DNA from: Nemania diffusa
Lineage: Eukaryota > Ascomycota > Sordariomycetes > Xylariales > Xylariaceae
Assembly (NCBI GenBank): GCA_038501195.1
Contig: JBBPUQ010000003.1
Span: forward strand, 4,246,501 to 4,310,500
Length of the DNA: 64,000 nucleotides
Direction: 5' to 3'
Shown: positions 9,591-22,704 of the stretch, piece after piece
Layout of the letters: each line of letters begins with the position of its first letter
Position numbering within the stretch: the stretch's first letter is position 1
Notes under the pieces: generated by a model
Told to the model about the DNA's origin: nothing
What the model saw: the letters and a program-made list of their open reading frames with translations, nothing else
Databases searched by the model: none
Program-made: the position numbers and the translations under genes

Positions 9591-10884
9591 CTAATCACTG
9601 GGGTTATTAGTTTGTGACATAGATAGATCCCTGGATTGGTCCCTACTTCTGGCTCATAAATACGCATAATTAAAGTACATAAGTCAGAAAATGGTAATGG
9701 CATTGCTACCGATGTAAATATGCGTAGGACCCGTCCATTCGTCGTGGTCAGTGTGTTTGTGGGGAACATGCATGCAACATTCCTTTTGTAACGGTTCGGA
9801 GTAACATACCTACCTACAGTATGGTACACCACGCCTCGTGGCATACCTAAGTAGTTATCTACATAGGTCGTCAGTTGCTATTGTTTTCTGTTTTTACGAG
9901 TTGTTCATTCTGAATAACAATAGAATAGTAAGACAAAGAAGATAGAAATACAAATGTACCTGACTAGGTAGGCATTGCCCCATGGTTTAGCACGACTTGA
10001 GACACCACGCTAAGTACACTAGGCAGATAGATCTTGTGCACCCAGACTCCCGATCTTAGTTTGAAAATGAGTTTCTTTGACGTAAATGAATGGTTTGAGA
10101 TAGAGCCGCAAACCAACGTCCCCTCTTCCCCAGATTTGCTGAATTGTATTCGTCATCGCAATGTGTTGTACAGTTCCGGGATGTTTCTTAGTGCCTCTAA
10201 TTGTCCGCATATTCTACCCTAGATTCTAGAACGAGTACGGGGTTCGCATGACAGCCGACCGACTCAATTATATTGAGACTTGAGAGTAAATATTACTTGG
10301 TATTATCATCTGTATATAACACATAGTACAAACTACCTATACTACAAAACAAGTCATATATCGAAACCAAACGCGACTTCGTTGTGCAAGCATCAAGTCG
10401 CGTGCCCATTGGTTACAGAGTACCTACCTAAGGATGTGTGTGCAGGTGCCAAATGGAGAAGATACACCTCCATGAATGTTGCATTTGGCGTCCTCGGCCT
10501 CCCATACACTGGGTTCGTTACAGGCCGTATGGGCGTCCTTGGCCGGCCTAGCACCAAGAGCCAAGCCGGACGTTAGTATGGACTGGGATGGTGGAGGAGG
10601 AGTCGGCTTGGGGTGCGCAAGGCCTCATTGGCTTCGCTTAATAAGGTAATATCTTTCCAAGTCCTGTTGTTAGATCTGTTTGGTGGGCTCGTCCAGCTTG
10701 CTGCTCTTCTTCATGGTAAGCATGAAAATAAACCCGCAAACTGGCCGAAGACAAGTTAGAGCCCGGCGCAAACCAAGCAAGCTACTGGTTATGGTTGGAT
10801 GATTTGTCTATAGCGCGCGTGCATCCTCATTAACGGGAACGGAAAAAAAAGGGGTGTCGAGCAGAGCAGTCAGTGATAGTAAGT

Positions 10885-10937
10885 AACGCTGGCGGCAGGC
10901 AACGCTGGTGATAGGCAATGCAATGACGGTGATAGGC
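10885..10937 (+). repeat. Imperfect short tandem repeat
   Basis: Two 16-base units (AACGCTGGCGGCAGGC and AACGCTGGTGATAGGC) are followed by a related 21-base unit ending in GGTGATAGGC. The two 16-mers differ by three transitions. No function is visible. Confidence 0.6.
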
Positions 10938-13020
10938 AAATGAATGGTGCACGTAGGAATCCAATAAGGGCTTGTAAACACCAGATGCACATCCTGACGA
11001 CACCATTTGCAACTCGCAACTTGCAAGCCTGTGGACAAGTACGCAGTATGTAGGTACGTGTTGCTTAATTGACGAGAGTGATTGACATGAACGATGGAGG
11101 GTCCTTAGCTAAAGTAGTGCAGAACTGCAGAGGATCTTCGGTGACGGTTTGAGAAAGAGGGCGGACCTCAGCTTGACCCTGTCTGAGTCGTGGGCATGGG
11201 GGTTTTGGCGGCCCACCCTTCGGAGCATCACCGTTGTCAAAGTGCTTCTGTTGCACTCAATTGGCTGCGTGCCCTACACTCTATATGACCGGCTGACAGG
11301 ATTTGAGAAAGGCGAAAAGGAGCTGAACTAGGTATCATGGGCTTTTTATTGCATGCATACTACCTACTGTTGTATGCAGCAATTGAATAACACGATAAAA
11401 TACACAACAAGGCCCTCAACGCTTGCCTTGAAGAGGCGACTGAAGGAACGTATGCCTTCCCTAATATGGAAGGCTAGATCTCTTATCGTGGAGTTAGTTG
11501 GTAAATTTCCAAGGTTCTATCCACCTAAATATTCTTGGACTGCTTGCATACCTATTTGCGTTACCATACTGGTGTTCTGTACTTGGTGGAATATACACAG
11601 TAGTGACACTCCAGGGGCGGCGGGGGACCCGGGGGTGGGGGGAAGTATAGATGTACCTACGTCGTAAGTATCGAGGTAGTGTGGTGTGCTCTCACTCGGG
11701 TCCCAATCCCACACGGATGGCCAGTTAATGGGATGATGGTCTAGACAGGCTATACCTATGTGGACTGTAGTTCTAGACTACCCGCTCTTCTTGTCCCGTG
11801 CTTGGTTCTTCTCTACGGAAAGGATTGGGGTTTCGAGGCCCATGGTTGGCTGTGTTTTCAGCCATAGCATTCCTATCTGCACTCGTGGGTATTTCTAGTA
11901 AGCATCCAAACCTGCGGTTATCGTTCTAGAATCTTAAGCTGACGGTTATCTTTGCATGTATGCGCTATGGATCGAGCTACTCATTGGTTCACAGATATAC
12001 TCGAATCTTATTGCGCTAAGCTATAGTGAGGTTGATCCGTATCTGCCTCTTCACTGCATATTGTAAGCACATATGTAGGTACAATTGGCTATGTATGAAT
12101 GATAAGTACTAGTAGCTACTGTAATTGTAGTCTGGGTAGTCATGTGCTTCTAGACAACGCCGTTGCGATGTTGCGATGAGTCTCGACTTACACCGTCGAG
12201 ATCCTCCGCGGTCTCGTGACTCGGGCTTCTAGCAACGGAACATGGATGCATAGAAGTTGCACGCTGTACGTATAGTTAAATGTACGCGATCTTGTTACTA
12301 AACTCAATCTCCACGAACTAGCAAGATTGACTGATAGGACTACCATCGACTACCTACTAGTAACGAGTAGGTCGGTAGGCACGCAGTAGACATGACTAGG
12401 TACCTACCCGCCAATGTCGCTTGTTATCAAGACATCGACACTAGAGAGGGGAGGCATTTCCTCATTCGTGCTAGCCACGCCTCATTGTTAAATTAAGTGT
12501 ACAGCTGTGCTACGCTAGCGCACTTACACCATTATAGACGCCTCACGCCATGGCCCTCTTCTCCAGCTCGTTAAAGATAAGATGGAGTAGTGGCGTCTGG
12601 TGTACTCGAGGTACCCGGCATGATATATCTGTGGAATGCAGCGAGTACAGAGTGGAGATGTTGACATACTAAACACCCATGGCAATACAAGCCGCCTGCA
12701 CCCCCTTAACATTTATCACCCTGGGCCTCAGGACGCAGAGGGTACCTGTACATGCCTCCCCATACAACGCCTGTCCATCGTCCATCGCCCATGGCATACC
12801 GGGCGATACCAACGATAGGGACCGTTCCCTACCGTCCGCCGCCTGCTGCTATTGCATGCAGGTTATGGCGTATATATCTCTAGGGCTGTCCTCTCGCCCT
12901 ACCTGCTTCTCTCGTGGGCTCGGCTTCTATCCCCCTTTCGCTTCTCTTTCGACAATCCCCCCCGTCCACTCCTTTGGATAGCCTTCTCCCGTAGTGAGAA
13001 CGCTCACAACACCTACCACC

Positions 13021-14962
13021 ATGTCTGAGTCCGACAGCAAGGAAAAGGACGTCAGCGTCCAGCCGCATCAATATGCCGGCAGCCATACCGACGAGGAGGT
13101 TGGCATCGTCCACAAGGGCGCTGCCCTCAAGACCGACCTGAGGGGTCGCCACATGCAGATGATTGCTGTTGGTATGCGAATCGCCATGCCGTTTTTATAT
13201 TGGGTCCGAATAGCCTCAGCTAACTCGCTGCTCTCACTATAGGTGGTGCTATCGGTGCTGGTCTCTTTATCGGATCCGGAAGTGCTCTACACAACGGTGG
13301 TCCCGCTTCTCTGGTATGTCGGTGCAACGTCATGTGCCATAGCATGAGTGGCTGGCTGACTGTTCTATATCTAGATTATTGGCTATATAATTATCGGTGT
13401 CATGTTGTTGTTCACGATGCAGGCTTTGGGAGAACTCGCTGTTATGTACCCTGTTAACGGTGCCTTCTACACCTACGTTGTCCGCTTCATCGATCCCTCC
13501 TGGTTTGTTCTCCTTTTATTATCCCAAAGGGTGTCCTAGCTACATGCATCCAAACCTAACAATTTTCTACGTATAGGGGTTTCGCCATTGGTTGGCAATA
13601 TGCCATCAATTGGCTCACTATTTTACCTTTCGAACTCATTGCTGCTAGCGGTACCATCAAGTTTTGGAGAACCGACATCGACTCAGCTGTATGGGTTTCT
13701 GTATTCTTGGTCGTTCTCACTCTGATCCAGATCTTCGGTGTCCGTGGTTATGGTGAAGGTATGTAACAAGGTCGTCACACTATCACGATAACTTGACTAA
13801 CATGCGTCAAGTCGAATTCATTCTTAGTATCATCAAGATTGCAGCATGCATCGGCTTTATCATTCTAGGTATCATTATCAACGTCGGCGGTGTCGGCGAT
13901 CAGGGCTACCTCGGCGCAAAATACTGGCATGATCCCGGTGCGTTCCAGAACGGCTTCAACGGTTTCGCTGGTGTCTTCGTCGTTGCTGCGTTCGCTTTCG
14001 GTGGTACCGAATTGGTTGGTCTTGCTGCTGCTGAGTCGGAGAACCCTCGCAAGGCTATTCCTCTTGCCGCTAAGCAGGTCTTTTTCCGAATCTTCTTTTT
14101 CTACGTGGTCAATCTTTTCATCCTGGGCTTGATCTTTTCGTCTACCGATGAACGTCTACAATTTGCGACCGGCTCCAACTCGCGATTCTCGCCTTTTACC
14201 TTGGCTATCCAGGATGCCGGTATCAAAGTGTTGCCATCCATCTTCAACGCTGTCATCACCATCTCCGTTATTAGTGTCGCCAACTCGTGCGCTTTCGGCT
14301 CCACTCGAACTATGCAGGCATTGGCTGAACGTGGTATGGCTCCTAAGTTCCTGTCCTACGTCGACAAGGCAGGCCGACCTTTGTGGTGTATTGTCATTCA
14401 ACTTCTCTTCGGTCTCCTGGGCTACGTCAACGATGCTCCCAATGGTGGAGATGCCTTCACCTGGCTTCTTGCTCTTTCAGGTCTCGCCAATTTCTTCGTT
14501 TGGGGTTCTTGTTGCTGGGCCCACATTCGTTTCCGATGGGCTTGGAAGGCTCAGGGCCGCGATTTCAGAGAAATCCCGTACCAGGCGCCACTCGGTGTTT
14601 GGGGTAGCTACATTGCCATCTTCCTCGTCGGCGTGTGCTTGATCGCTACCTTCTACAACGCTCTCTACGTAAGTTTATCCAAGAATTAAGAAAAGGAGGT
14701 ACGAATTCTAACATTTGTTATTTAGCCCACCCCGAACTCTACCCCCAACGCTGAGACCTTCTTCGAGGGATACCTCGCCGCATTTATCGTCATCGCGCTA
14801 TATTTCTTCTGGAAGGTGTACTCTCGCGACTGGAAATTGTACGTCAACCTCCAGGACATTGACCTGTCATCGGGATCTCGTCCATTGGATCCGTCAGAAT
14901 TCGACGATCTGGAGACCAAGAAGGGGCACTGGGCTATGCGTGCTGTCCGATCTCTCTTCTAG
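13021..14962 (+). CDS. Amino-acid permease (YAT/APC family)
   Basis: Six exons close exactly into 541 residues: 13021-13171, 13243-13313, 13375-13502, 13577-13758, 13812-14668 and 14726-14962. The start has a good context (ACCACCATG). A hydrophilic N-terminus of about 50 residues is followed by the first helix with the APC signature GGAIGAGLFIGSGSAL. About twelve hydrophobic segments follow, including PFELIAAS, the AFAFGGTELVGLAAAESENPRK segment typical of yeast amino-acid transporters (AGP/GAP/DIP5 type), and the SCAFGSTRTMQALAERGMAPK loop. The C-terminal tail is cytosolic and acidic. The predicted role is proton-coupled amino-acid uptake at the plasma membrane; substrate range cannot be read from sequence. 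The fourth intron (53 bp) shows a clear CTAAC branch site. Confidence 0.93.
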
Positions 14963-16980
14963 TCGTGTACTAGTTATAGAAGAACAGTTTTGTATAGATT
15001 AACCATTATAATATTGCATATATGACAAGCATTCCGGCAGGACTTGTTCGTATGAGGGCCCTACGGCGTTTTCTAGGTTGCATACCACATCTTTAGGACT
15101 TCACCTACCCTACTCGTTGAATAGAAATAATTCGAAGCCAAATTTAGAATTATCTATCCTGTTTCTCATGAATCAACAAACGCAGTAGTCGAATTAGTTC
15201 ATGGTGAAAAACAGTAGGTGCAGACACTCCCCGAGCCATGCCTTGATGTCGAGTAGTGTCGTATTGTCCCTACGAAACCAGATTCCACTTGATCAGTTTA
15301 TCCACCATCCACAACGGAGCCCTACTATGAGACTTCAGATCCCCATCGACACATTGATATAATATTAAGCGGGGTACGGAGACGCGGTTCCACTCTCTAA
15401 AAACTCTGGCCCTCTAAGTGGCTCCTCCTTCCCTTGTTTCTCCCAATAATTATTATCTATATGCGTCTTGAGTTTAAAAACTATGCTCTCGATCTAAGAT
15501 AAAACCATCAACCTCTCTAGTTGGAATAGCGTCGTTAATCGAGACATAAATAGTTTCGCGGCCACGTAGATCATAGTCGCGCTACGATCTCCGCTCTATC
15601 GACAAAACCCACACCCCAAGTCCCCCAAAACCGACAGACGGCTAAGTCGCGAGGACACGCACGGGACACCGAGGTACTCGGCCTGAAGACTTTCTATGAC
15701 AATTACTGTGCCTAAGTCTTACTACCATGTGTCTTTGTCGTCCAATCCTGAGGCGTCACTAGGGGGGTGTAACTAGACGACCGGGCTGCCTACCCCATAT
15801 TTGAGGAGTCTTTCTCTAAAATAGGTAGGTAAGTATCGGTTCCAGATGGGTATCGCATTGACAGTTGTTGGTCCTGTCTACGAGCGGGCATTCTATGGAG
15901 ATGTTGGGACTGAAAGATTGTGACTACTAGGAAATAGGAAAGTCTAGACATATAGGATTCAAAGGAGAGTAGGAGGTAATAGTTCAAATACTTTCAATGG
16001 CGTATTTTGCACCATGTAGATAATAAATAAATGTGGCAGTGGACTCACCTTTAGGCAATTAGCTACCGAGTTCTAATCTGAGCCAATTGGCAATACCAGA
16101 ATTCCGCACAATAGCGCAAACGAAGGTGGCGGGCGGCCCGGCTCCGGTCGGCGGTAGACAACCTGGACAAGACCTAGACTACTAGCCTATACCCCGGATT
16201 ACATAACCACGGTATATGATACTTGACCAACGGTGTAGAGATGCGTGCGGGAGAAACCATATCATCCGATAGCGAATATTCGATGTTTCCTCGTGCGCGC
16301 CGCTATACTGAATCTAAGGAATACCGTAGTTGGTTGCCACTTTTCACGGATGAGCTAGAACTTTGAGCTACCTACTCGATCGTCTATTCATCTAATAGAT
16401 CTGGACTCGTGGGACTGTTGGTACTAAAACTAGGTACCTATACTACATCTTTCCACTCTGGGCCGTGCCGCAACTAGATATCTATTTTGCAATCCAGCCT
16501 CTTAATCCGCATATTGATGGCCTGGTTCCGATGTACGCAGTACGTATGTGTACTAAATGAAGGGAAAATTCTACTATGTAGAGTGATAATTAGGGGTGAT
16601 TTGCCAAGGAAACCCCTCATTGGGCAACCAGCTTTCAGCTGTGTACTCTGTAGGTGTTCCATTCTGATCATGCAACTTGCCGATGGCCTTAGTCATCAGA
16701 TTGGCCAGATTAGGCCATTGGACAAGCAAAAGGCATGTATGCAGATTGGTACAGAGGTGCTTACGATGCAGATGCCGGTGTGCATGTTCAAGCAAGGGGC
16801 AAGCAAGTGGTTAGCATCATCCAAAGAGCTTGACAATAGTAATATGTATAGCAGTAGTACTATAGTAGAAGCCAGCGCTTTGTGCTTCATCAATATTGTT
16901 GTACGGCATAAAAATTCCCATAAGGTCTGCTGAATTTATCATTTGAATGGGCTTCGTTGGGCAACCAACAACCACCAGCC
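14963..16980. other. Intergenic between permease and monooxygenase
   Basis: AT-rich and stop-laden. The longest frame, on the plus strand near 16487-16933, starts with TTG, has no recognisable motif and was not accepted. The 3' UTR of the permease and the promoter of the monooxygenase gene must lie here. Confidence 0.5.
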
Positions 16981-19034
16981 ATGGAGCATTTCGACATTGT
17001 TATCGTCGGCGCAGGTATATATCTAGACTCAACGAATTCAAGTCTCCTCGAAGAACTTGCTAACGTATCGTCTTAGGTCTGCATGGCCTTGCTATTGCTA
17101 GGACATTGGTTGATGCTAGCCCAAACGGCCCTAAAAGACTTATTATCTTAGACGAGGGCCGCTCGATCGGTGGTACTTGGGCTACAGAGCGGCTCTATCC
17201 TGGCCTCAAGACGAACAATGTCGTCGGCTCGTACGAATTCAGTGATTTCCCTATGGATCTTGGGCGGTATGGGCTCGAACCAGGCCAACACATCCCTGGT
17301 TTCGTGGTGCACAGGTACCTCACCGACTTCGCCATACACTTTGGTCTCGACAGGCTATTTCGCCCCCAGACGAGAGTAGAAGAAGCTTCACTCCAAGAAA
17401 ACGGCACATGGGAGCTTGGTTGTAAATGCGTCTGCGAGGACGGAACACAAACCAAAAAGCTAACCTGCGATAAGCTCGTCATCGCCACGGGCCTGACTTC
17501 CGAGGCGCGCATGCCGACCTTTCCAGGGAGCTCGAGGTTTCTGGGCCCGTTATTCCATGCCAAAGACCTCCACAAACGCTCGCAAGACTTGAGTGGCTGT
17601 GAGGAGGTTATAGTCGTCGGCGGTAACAAATCCGCCTGGGACGTCTGCTATTCCGTCGCTACTACCGGAGCTCGCGCACACATGGTCATAAGGCGATCAG
17701 GAGGGGGTCCTAGTTGGGTTTGGCGACCCATTTACATTTTCGGGGCGAAGTTCACACTCGCGCGACTCTCCTCAACTCGGTTATTTAGCTGGTTCGATCC
17801 CAGCCCTTTCGGCTCGAGCTTCTCTTCGGTTCGGCGATTCCTCCACACAACAATCCTTGGTACATGGTTGACATGGGCGTTCTGGGCTGCACTAGACTTC
17901 TTTGCTGCTGCAGCTACTGGATATAGTGACCCTCGGCTTAGGATGCTAAGGCCGTGGACATCGACATTCTGGATGGGCAACTCGCTGAGTATACATAACT
18001 ATGAGACTGACTGGTTTGAGCTTGTTAGGGAGGGCCGGATCATAGTTCATCATGCTGACATTACATCACTGGAGGAAACGACGGTACATCTCTCAGATGG
18101 TAGTAAGTTGAAGGCCGATGCTGTGGTATGCTGTACCGGATGGAAGTGTATACCACCCATAAAGTTTAAGCCGGATGGTACTGCAGATGAGATTGGCCTA
18201 CCACAAGAGATCGCATCCCACCGGCAAGACTCTATCAAAGGCACCCAAAATGCGCTTCGCCAATCCCAATACGAAACGGCCAGTGACAAGCAAGAGGATA
18301 TCCGGCCGCGGATCCATGCTGAAATAAAGGCGCGATGTGCGCCGCTTGGTTTCTCGCCGAGGAGGACGCTACCTAGAGACAGTGGGATCCAGACAGATCG
18401 AGGTCTCGCCCTCGCTCTTCACTCAAACACGCCACTTCCCCTCGACCTCAGGGAAGCCCCTTATCATCTATACCGCTTCCTCGTCCCCGCATCCCCTCGC
18501 TTCATCCGCCTCCGCAACCTCGCCTTCATCGGCATGCACCGCTCCATCCACGCCGTGATCATAGCGCAGGCGCAGGCGCTCTGGATAGCGGCCTTCTTTG
18601 CAGGGCAGCTGCCCGCCGGGCTCGAGCCCGACGCCGTCGGCCGCGACGCGGCATGGCACGCTGAGTACGGGCGGCTGCGGCGGCCGAGGGAGAGCGGGGG
18701 CGCGGGCGCCTCGTTCCCGGACCTCGTGTTCGATAGCATCCCGTATGCGGATCTCCTCCTGGAGGACCTGGGGCTGCGGACTATGAGGAAGCGGGGGCTG
18801 TGGGCGAATGTTGTTCGGCCTCATCTGCCTGTGGATTACCGGTACGTATCTAAGTCTCTGAGTCTTTCGTCTCCTGTTTTGACCAAGCTTTTACTGTTAT
18901 ATGCTCCTTTTTCTCCTAAGACCCTGAGATGAGCTAGAGATAGGAATGCCGTAGCATGTGATTTCTGACATCTGAATCTTTATAGAGGACTTCTCGAAGA
19001 GTGGCTTGCGAAATCGCGTGAGCGGGTTTCTTGA
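16981..19034 (+). CDS. Flavin-containing monooxygenase-like protein
   Basis: Three exons (16981-17014, 17077-18841, 18986-19034) give 615 residues. The first intron splits the FAD-binding GxGxxG, which reads VIVGAGLHG at residues 7-15 only after splicing. A second flavoprotein element, GGTWATERLYPGL, follows. The FMO/BVMO fingerprint FxGxxxHxxx(Y/F) is present as FLGPLFHAKDL with Leu in the last position. The NADPH-binding Rossmann segment is VVGGNKSAWDVCYS. Fungal relatives hydroxylate or Baeyer-Villiger-oxidise small molecules; the substrate is unknown. The hydrophobic stretch around LTWAFWAALDFFAA could associate with membrane. The last exon completes a conserved-type ending (YRGLLEEWL). 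G+C rises sharply in the 3' third (18420-18830). Confidence 0.87.
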
Positions 19035-20303
19035 TATTGAACTAAATGTAACGAATCGTTACCGCGTATGATACGAGCAGACGCGCAATAAATGTCTACC
19101 CAGTAGATAGCGTTTTTCATCATTTGCTCTAGTGTATTCGCTGCTCTTGAGCATGTTCGTCACTCTCTACGTGTTGCTAGAGCTCACTAGGTACGTGATG
19201 TGAGTAGCACGAGAACCTAGCTTGTTCCAAGTAATTTCTAGGCCAGCTACTTGCTGGACGCCTTGTTCATCTTCGTCGACATCTCTGTGAAATAGATGTT
19301 AGTACTATACAATATGTAGAACGGCGGGGAGCGCGGGACCGGCATTCCCTTTTCGAGCGTCAATATATGGGCTAGATAGTGGACGTATCCTCTTGGCTAT
19401 AGTTTACGATAGACTCTGAGGATGCTAGTGTGAACTACGGTATGCTCGGGGAGCTATTACATAGATACCGCGACAACGCGAGATCGCTACCCGAGAGCTC
19501 CGACCCCTGTCCTTGGATACATGATGGTCGACGGCAATATTGCCCTTCAATGGGCTTAGCCTCGTTTTACACGAGATTACCTTCTACTATAGCAGTAGCT
19601 TACTATGGGGGGGGCTTTCCGCGACCTTGAGGCTACGATCTCTACATAGCTATTTAATGGGCCATTTGCTAGCAAAGCATAGACTAGACTCCATGCTTCT
19701 ATCGAATTATACTGTTAGAGATGCCAGTTGCAGTTGGCAGGCTTAATGTTGGTCGGCTTCCCTCGGAGGGCGTGGCGGGCTTGAAGCGGATGCGAATAGG
19801 AGCAAGGAAAGAACGGAATTAAGTGAGGCTTCATTAACAATAGGATCTCCTTGCACGTACCTGGTGCTGGTGAGCCACCTGCATCTCTAGACTCGATTAT
19901 GTTCGAATAAATGCAATCCCAGTGATTTTAGCCGTGACAGGCAACACCCATTCATAACAATTAATATCTAAGGCAGCTGATAGCATTGCGCTCTCTGCAT
20001 ACCATGTTGATATTGACGGGGCTTATGTACAAACTGGGAGAAATATGGTGGCCAGGTGCCCTAGAGGTACATATAAATTCTTTTAATACAAACTCCGACG
20101 CTTGCTTGCACAAGGGCACTGTGCGCCATAACATCCATTTCGCCACAATGATGTGAACATCACATCTAGGTATACATCCAGACATACTCAAATAGAGAAA
20201 ACACGTACTGTCCAATTCGCCGCACCGGATTATCTTTCCCTTCCCTTCCCTTCCCCTCAACTGCTGACATAGTCGTAAATCTGCTAGGATTCGTTTTGTT
20301 GGC
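19035..20303. other. Intergenic, convergent 3' ends
   Basis: Lies between the plus-strand monooxygenase and the minus-strand SNF5 gene, so it holds two 3' UTRs. No gene is supported. A C/T run (20237-20259, repeats of CTTCC) lies just beyond the SNF5 stop codon. Confidence 0.55.
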
Positions 20304-22704
20304 TTACTTCGCAGATGAGAGCCGAAGTTCGACCTTTTCTTTGTGGGCTTTATTCTTTAGGTGCACCTCGAAATTTGAAGCTGACGTATCTGGGCCAGGC
20401 GTGTATAGTTTCCCGGGACAGTCAAGACATCGTATCCGGGGGAGGAAGTAGAATCGAACGTGGGGAGGTGCTGGCTGGCCTCCTTGAAGAGAGTAGGTTT
20501 GGCCGGTGTTGCTGTCTATAGCGCTGAAGCGCATGATGCCTTCAAACTGATCATTTTTGTATGCTTCTTCCTGCCTGAATTGTTCTAAAGCACTGACAAG
20601 CCATGCCGGAGGAGGAGGCTATGAGCATGGTGAGTATAGGTGAGTATAGAGATCAAGATGGTTTATGGGGAGTACGGGCAGGGCTCAGTTTGACACCTAG
20701 TTATGCCGCGACCAGGTGACAATGATGGGGTCATAGATCATAACGGCTACTAGAATATCGAAAGATAGAGGAACTAGGGTTTGGAGGAATAGGGGGAAAT
20801 GGTCTTACAGGAGTCGGTAGAGCTTCGCCCGGTTTTGGAGCCGGGGCATCTACTCGACCAATCTGGCCTGAAGGCATCCCGTTGGAAGGTGTCCGAGGGA
20901 TTACCGATATGGCTGCATTTGGGGTTGATGGCGGCGGCATGCTGTTAGAGATAGATGCGTTGGGGGCGCGGCTATGGGATTGCGAAGGTGTAATAGAGCC
21001 GGCTGGCGTGGTTTGCCTCAATTCGATGTCTCGAAGAAGTTTACGTAGCTTCTCTTTTCCCACTTTCAACGTCACGAAGAAAGTCTGAGGCTCCTCGGTT
21101 ACTTCTCGTGTTACTTCGCGACCAAATCTCCTAGATGTTCGAGTTTCGTGATGGTATATTGTTGCCTCCGGTGTTTCGGACCGACCAAGATTAGCCATCC
21201 GTTGCTGCGCTGCTGAAGCGGCACCTCGCATACCTCTAGTTCTTGCTGTACCGGCTAATGCTGATGCTGCTGGCGAGTCGGGCGATGAGTCCTCGCTCTC
21301 ATCGGAATCTGAGAGATCACCATCACGGCCAGCCTGGCCTCTCCTGCGGCCGGTCCCGGGAGCCCCCGCTACACGCTTATAGAGCCTACTATCTTCAACA
21401 TTGGTTACCGCTCCAGGTAGAGTTGATGATACAAGGAGAGTGCGAATTGTCCTCTGCCTCTCTTTCAGATCCGGGAGCGTTGGCCCACCACGTCTGTTTA
21501 TGGACCTCTTCTGTCGTCTCTGTTCTCGTGAAAACACAAGCTCGTTTCTCTCCAAGTCGGCCTCGCTAAGCTCATATAGATACGGCGAATAGTCCTTGGC
21601 CTGCTGTTGCGGGCGGAAGACGTTAGGGAGAGGGGATGGTAGAAATGCGGCCACAAGATCTGCATCCTCAATTGGTCTGCCATCGAAGGGATGTCCAACG
21701 CTGTATAGACTTCTCGTGAATAGCTGTGACTGCTCTCGTATGCAGTGGGCTATGGCAGTTGTGAATTCTCCGGATAGCGCAAGATCCTTCGACATACTTG
21801 CGGCAAACTCCTCAGGAGAGTTGAGTGGATTATTTATTTCCCATTCAAACTGGTCAACCAAAGTGTGTTGTCCAATGGTAATGTTGAGCTTTACTAATAT
21901 CCTCATTTCGTCATTCTTCCATGCCGAATAGGGTAGTTCGGGGTCCAAGGCGTCTTCGTCGGAGAAGACGAAAGGGTAGAAGTCGTTGAGCTGCTCATGA
22001 AGCTGTTTTAAGATCTCGTCGTAGACGGGCTGGGCCACGGGGAGCTTCAGTCCCATGTCCTCGATCAGATGCATAGCAAACAGTTCAGGGCGAACTATTC
22101 GCTCGTGGAGATTCCAGGTAAATGTGTCGCGTAGTTTTATCTTGTCGTAATCGACATCTAGCCGCACTGGCACAAGCTCCTCATGCTGCTCAGCCTGCTG
22201 TTTCATGTCTTTCCTTTTCCATCTGAGGGGTATGACTTGTCGCCCGCCAATTATGGGCTTCTGCGTAGGATATATCAGTCGTGCAGGCTGGCCAGCCTCG
22301 GTTCGTCCATTTCCATAGCCGCTGTAGCCCTCGCCGTACAGCTTCGACGGGGGGAACCAGGCTCCGTATTCGCCACGTAATAGTTTGTAGTCCCCTATTT
22401 TAGAATAGGTGGTGGTGTTGTGTTTGTTCTGCTTGCCAACAGATTCAATCAATGCGGCGGCGTTGATGTGATCGCGACTTATGGCTTTTTCTATCAATAT
22501 CTTTTTGTAGGCGGCCTTATCGCGAAACGGAAGACCACTATCATTCGAGTCTGGATGTGTATCGGCTTTGCCATTCGGAGTGGAAGACGAAGAATGATCT
22601 AGTTTCGACGTTGAACTAGTCGCGGCTGCGGTTGCGGTTGCGGGCGCAACGCCGGTACCAGAGGCACGACTTGCGGAGGGCTCCGCATCCTGTTGACTTG
22701 CCAT
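20304..22704 (-). CDS. snf5: SNF5/SMARCB1-family chromatin-remodelling subunit
   Basis: Two exons, 22704-20809 and 20618-20304, give 736 residues. SNF5-family proteins are core subunits of SWI/SNF or RSC remodellers in the nucleus. After a Ser/Thr/Ala-rich leader, residues about 62-125 hold the fungal block AYKKILIEKAISRDHINAAAL and GEYGAWFPPSKLYGEGY. The two SNF5 repeats lie at about 175-240 (ELVPVRLDVDYDKIKLRDTF) and 265-330 (EMRILVKLNITIGQHTLVDQFEW). A GTAAGA donor at 20808 and a CATAG acceptor at 20619 remove a 190-bp intron. The last exon then supplies PPPPAWL, the Cys motif IRCLDCPGKLYTPG and NFEVHLKNKAHKE, which match the C-terminus of fungal SNF5 proteins as I know them. Reading through the intron would give a false Pro-rich ending. 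Whether it serves SWI/SNF, RSC or both is not decidable here. Confidence 0.93.

Larger units (their letters stand above)
6218..13020. other. Gene-sparse 6.8-kb interval
   Basis: No coding region can be supported on either strand: all open frames are short, lack family-like motifs and do not join through plausible introns. The interval carries GTAGGTA-type motifs, a (GTAT)n run near 8819-8834, a 20-bp palindrome, a 30-bp tandem duplication and a short imperfect repeat, annotated separately. The last 120 bases are CT-rich (12905-12975) and should be the core promoter and 5' UTR of the permease gene. Confidence 0.6.

Noticed and set aside
16487..16933. Plus-strand frame of 148 codons
   Set aside because: Starts at TTG, has no recognisable motif, no splice partners, and lies in AT-rich intergenic DNA.
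17790..17806. GGTTCGATCCC, resembling a tRNA B-box
   Set aside because: It is coding sequence of the monooxygenase (SWFDPS) with no A-box or stem partners.
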